The position numbers and the translations under genes were made by a program. A stretch of DNA of 11,154 nt from Sediminibacterium sp. (GTDB lineage Bacteria; Bacteroidota; Bacteroidia; Chitinophagales; Chitinophagaceae): assembly GCA_023256555.1 (NCBI GenBank), contig JALRFB010000014.1:1-11154 (forward strand), in the 5' to 3' direction. Every line of letters begins with the position of its first letter. Positions within the stretch are counted from its first letter, which is position 1. Positions 8,992 through 11,154 of the stretch are shown here, piece by piece. Below the pieces are notes generated by a model. The model did not search any database. It saw only the letters and a program-made list of their open reading frames with translations, and had not been told where the DNA came from.

Positions 8992-11154
8992 ATGCATAGA
9001 CAACCATATAAAATTTTTCTTTATTTATTTTTTGCAGTGATTCTGCCAATTCAAAATTTTGCACAGATCAATACGCAGACCGTTGCATTATTATCTGCAT
9101 CAAAAAATATGGATTATGAAGCAAGATCCAACTATGCCGATGCAGTGATCAAAGCAAAAAAGAATGGCTGGGCTTTAAATTATTTAAATAAAAATAAATC
9201 AAGGGTAAGCTTGATGGGGGTAGATATGTATGGTCAACCTATTTATTTTACCAGTTTTGCAGATCCAGTTCATGCAATTACTGTAAATACAAACAAAGTT
9301 TGGCCTAATGGAGTTACAGGATTTAATTTAAATGGAAGTAGCGATAGCCTTACATACAAATTAGGCATGTGGGATGAAGGTGCAATTAGAAGTTCTCACT
9401 TTGATATTTTTGGAAGAGTCACCCAAAAAGATAATGCAACAAAAATTATAGATCATAGTACGCATGTTGCTGGTATTATGATTGCTAAAGGGGTCAATCC
9501 AGCTGCAAAGGGAATGATCTATGGTAGCAAAGGAATATATGCATACGACTGGAATAGTGATGTCTCTGAAATGTCTAGTGCAGCCGCAAACAATTTACTG
9601 ATATCAAATCACTCTTACGGAACTGTTTGTGGCTGGGATTATAATGACGATTCTTCTAGATGGGAATACAATGGCAGATACAATGAAAAAGAAGATTATC
9701 GTTTTGGATTATACGACAATCAAGCCATGTTGTATGATTCAATTGCTTATAACGCTCCTTATTATTTAATTGTAAAATCTGCAGGTAACAGCAGATCCTC
9801 CAATGGCCCTACAAAAAACACTTCCACTGGTAAATGGTACAATAATGACTCAACTTATTGGAGAAGAGATCAAAACGGAAAATGGTTCAATGCAGGTTTA
9901 AGACCTGATAGTTTGAGTAATAATGATAGTTTTGAAACACTACCTGGGGATGTGAATGCCAAAAATATTTTAACAGTGGGTGCTGTGTCTGGCATATTAG
10001 CAGGATATGCTAAGAAAGAAGATGTAGTGATGAATAGCTTTAGTTCATGGGGACCAACAGATGATGGAAGAATTAAACCAGATATAGTTGGTGATGGCGT
10101 TTCTGTTTACTCCACCCTTTCAACCAACGACTCAAGTTATGGTTATCTGTCAGGAACTTCTATGGCAGCTCCAGGGGTTGCAGGCTCTTTACTTTTGTTG
10201 CAAGAGTTAAGTTATAAATTAAGCAATAAGCCAATTCGTGCTGCAACCATAAAAGCCTTGGCAATTCATACTGCAAATGAAGCTGGATTGTATCCCGGAC
10301 CTGATTATAAACATGGTTGGGGATTGTTAAATACATCAGAAGCTGCCATAAGTTTAAGTAATGCCATAAGTAGTAATAATGCAAGCACATCTTCTGATTT
10401 AGTATACGAAGATGTATTACAAAATCAAGCTACTAAGACATATACTATTGTTGCTTCTGGAAAAAAAGCTTTGAAAGCCACTCTAGTTTGGACCGATGTA
10501 AAAGGCACTCCAAATAGTACACTAAATAACAACTCCCCTAAATTAGTGAATGATTTAGATCTTAAAATCACTTCCAATGGTGTTGTTACAGAAGCCTGGA
10601 CATTGAATCCTGCAAGCCCAGATGCTGCTGCAAAAAGAGCCAATAATAAAATTGATAATGTTGAAAAAGTAGAAATAGACTCTGTGATAGTAGGAAATAC
10701 TTATACAATTACGGTTTCTCATAAAAATAGTTTAGATAGAGGTAGCCAAGCATTTTCTTTAGTGATTAGTGGCGCTGGTGGTACTGCATATTGTAGCTCT
10801 ACAGCAAGCAATACTGCAGGCACCAAATTGGATAGTGTTACTTTAAATAATATAGTTTTTGCCAATACAAGCTCCAACCAGTACATAGAAAATACCAAAC
10901 AAATTATTATTGGTGAACCTTCTGGAGTATTGAATTATAGCATCAAATCTGCTAGTACAGATGCCACCAATAATACAAGGTTTATTAAAATTTTTATTGA
11001 CTATAATAACAATGGCATATTTGACGCATCAGAAGAAGTTGCAACAAGTACTGCATTAACTAATGGAATCTATAGCGGTTCTATCAACTTGCCCAATACA
11101 CTTTCTATAGGAGCTGTAACAAGGTTGAGAATTGTTGCTGTGGAAACTAATGCT
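8992..11154 (+). CDS. Secreted subtilisin-like serine protease (S8) with GEVED domain, C-terminus beyond the window
   Basis: The frame is open from the ATG at 8992 to the right edge (721 residues). A signal peptide is clear (hydrophobic 8-20, cleavage likely after A24, before Q25). The S8 catalytic domain spans about 105-460: D128 in GMWDEG, H155 in DHSTHVAG, oxyanion N266 in SAGNS, and S390 in GTSMAAP, so the triad is complete. SFSSWGPTDDGRIKPDIVGDG (349-369) and a beta-rich domain with ATLVWTDVKGTP and NDLDL (496-525) resemble the Kp43-like branch. After about 600 a GEVED domain begins (YCSSTA at 600-605; FIDYNNNGIFDASEE at 668-682, a likely calcium-binding loop). A C-terminal type IX secretion sorting domain would be usual for such proteins but lies outside the window, so it is not shown. 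It probably acts outside the cell on proteins or peptides. It diverges from the small secreted-protein gene. Confidence 0.93.
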   Translation, partial: MHRQPYKIFLYLFFAVILPIQNFAQINTQTVALLSASKNMDYEARSNYADAVIKAKKNGWALNYLNKNKSRVSLMGVDMYGQPIYFTSFADPVHAITVNTNKVWPNGVTGFNLNGSSDSLTYKLGMWDEGAIRSSHFDIFGRVTQKDNATKIIDHSTHVAGIMIAKGVNPAAKGMIYGSKGIYAYDWNSDVSEMSSAAANNLLISNHSYGTVCGWDYNDDSSRWEYNGRYNEKEDYRFGLYDNQAMLYDSIAYNAPYYLIVKSAGNSRSSNGPTKNTSTGKWYNNDSTYWRRDQNGKWFNAGLRPDSLSNNDSFETLPGDVNAKNILTVGAVSGILAGYAKKEDVVMNSFSSWGPTDDGRIKPDIVGDGVSVYSTLSTNDSSYGYLSGTSMAAPGVAGSLLLLQELSYKLSNKPIRAATIKALAIHTANEAGLYPGPDYKHGWGLLNTSEAAISLSNAISSNNASTSSDLVYEDVLQNQATKTYTIVASGKKALKATLVWTDVKGTPNSTLNNNSPKLVNDLDLKITSNGVVTEAWTLNPASPDAAAKRANNKIDNVEKVEIDSVIVGNTYTITVSHKNSLDRGSQAFSLVISGAGGTAYCSSTASNTAGTKLDSVTLNNIVFANTSSNQYIENTKQIIIGEPSGVLNYSIKSASTDATNNTRFIKIFIDYNNNGIFDASEEVATSTALTNGIYSGSINLPNTLSIGAVTRLRIVAVETNA

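Noticed and set aside
10160..10643. Two minus-strand open frames inside the protease gene
   Set aside because: They lie opposite the S8 catalytic end and beta domain, which are strongly supported by the GTSMAAP and NDLDL motifs; the minus-strand products match nothing I know.

Overview
The window looks like the chromosome of a Bacteroidota bacterium, most likely of the Chitinophagaceae or a close relative. The reasons are the AT-rich sequence, the absence of Shine-Dalgarno motifs before the starts, TAnnTTTG-type -7 boxes in the intergenic gaps, and protein types common in that phylum (a secreted subtilase running into a GEVED domain, a small exported regulatory-like domain protein, a GyrB of about 655 residues). 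The assignment comes from reading the proteins, not from a database search.

Layout from left to right. (1) 1-1426, minus: the N-terminal 475 residues of an exported, probably lipid-anchored YtcJ-type amidohydrolase that runs off the left edge. (2) 1481-2404, minus: an AraC-family regulator with an unusual cysteine cluster, directly upstream of the amidohydrolase and probably cotranscribed with it. (3) 2405-2648: a divergent intergenic region with an 11-bp periodic GC/AT pattern and a good gyrB -7 box. (4) 2682-4656, plus: gyrB, split by a frameshift at about 4293-4299, exactly where the family has three more residues. (5) 4724-4930, plus: a 68-residue basic, glycine- and lysine-rich protein of unknown function, followed by two hairpins that probably terminate the gyrB-side transcript. 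(6) 5084-8473, minus: a complete mfd, convergent with gyrB. (7) 8501-8926, minus: a small secreted protein 27 bp upstream of mfd. (8) 8992 to the right edge, plus: a secreted subtilisin-like protease with an intact triad and the start of a GEVED domain, cut by the window end.

Functionally this is mostly core genome: supercoiling (GyrB) and transcription-coupled repair (Mfd), flanked by exported hydrolases and a local regulator. I see no CRISPR array, insertion sequence, tRNA or rRNA gene, defence island or prophage. I do not see a convincing undescribed multi-gene system. The points most worth checking are the broken gyrB frame, the cysteine-rich sensor region of the AraC protein, the unknown 68-residue protein, and the phased repeats upstream of gyrB.
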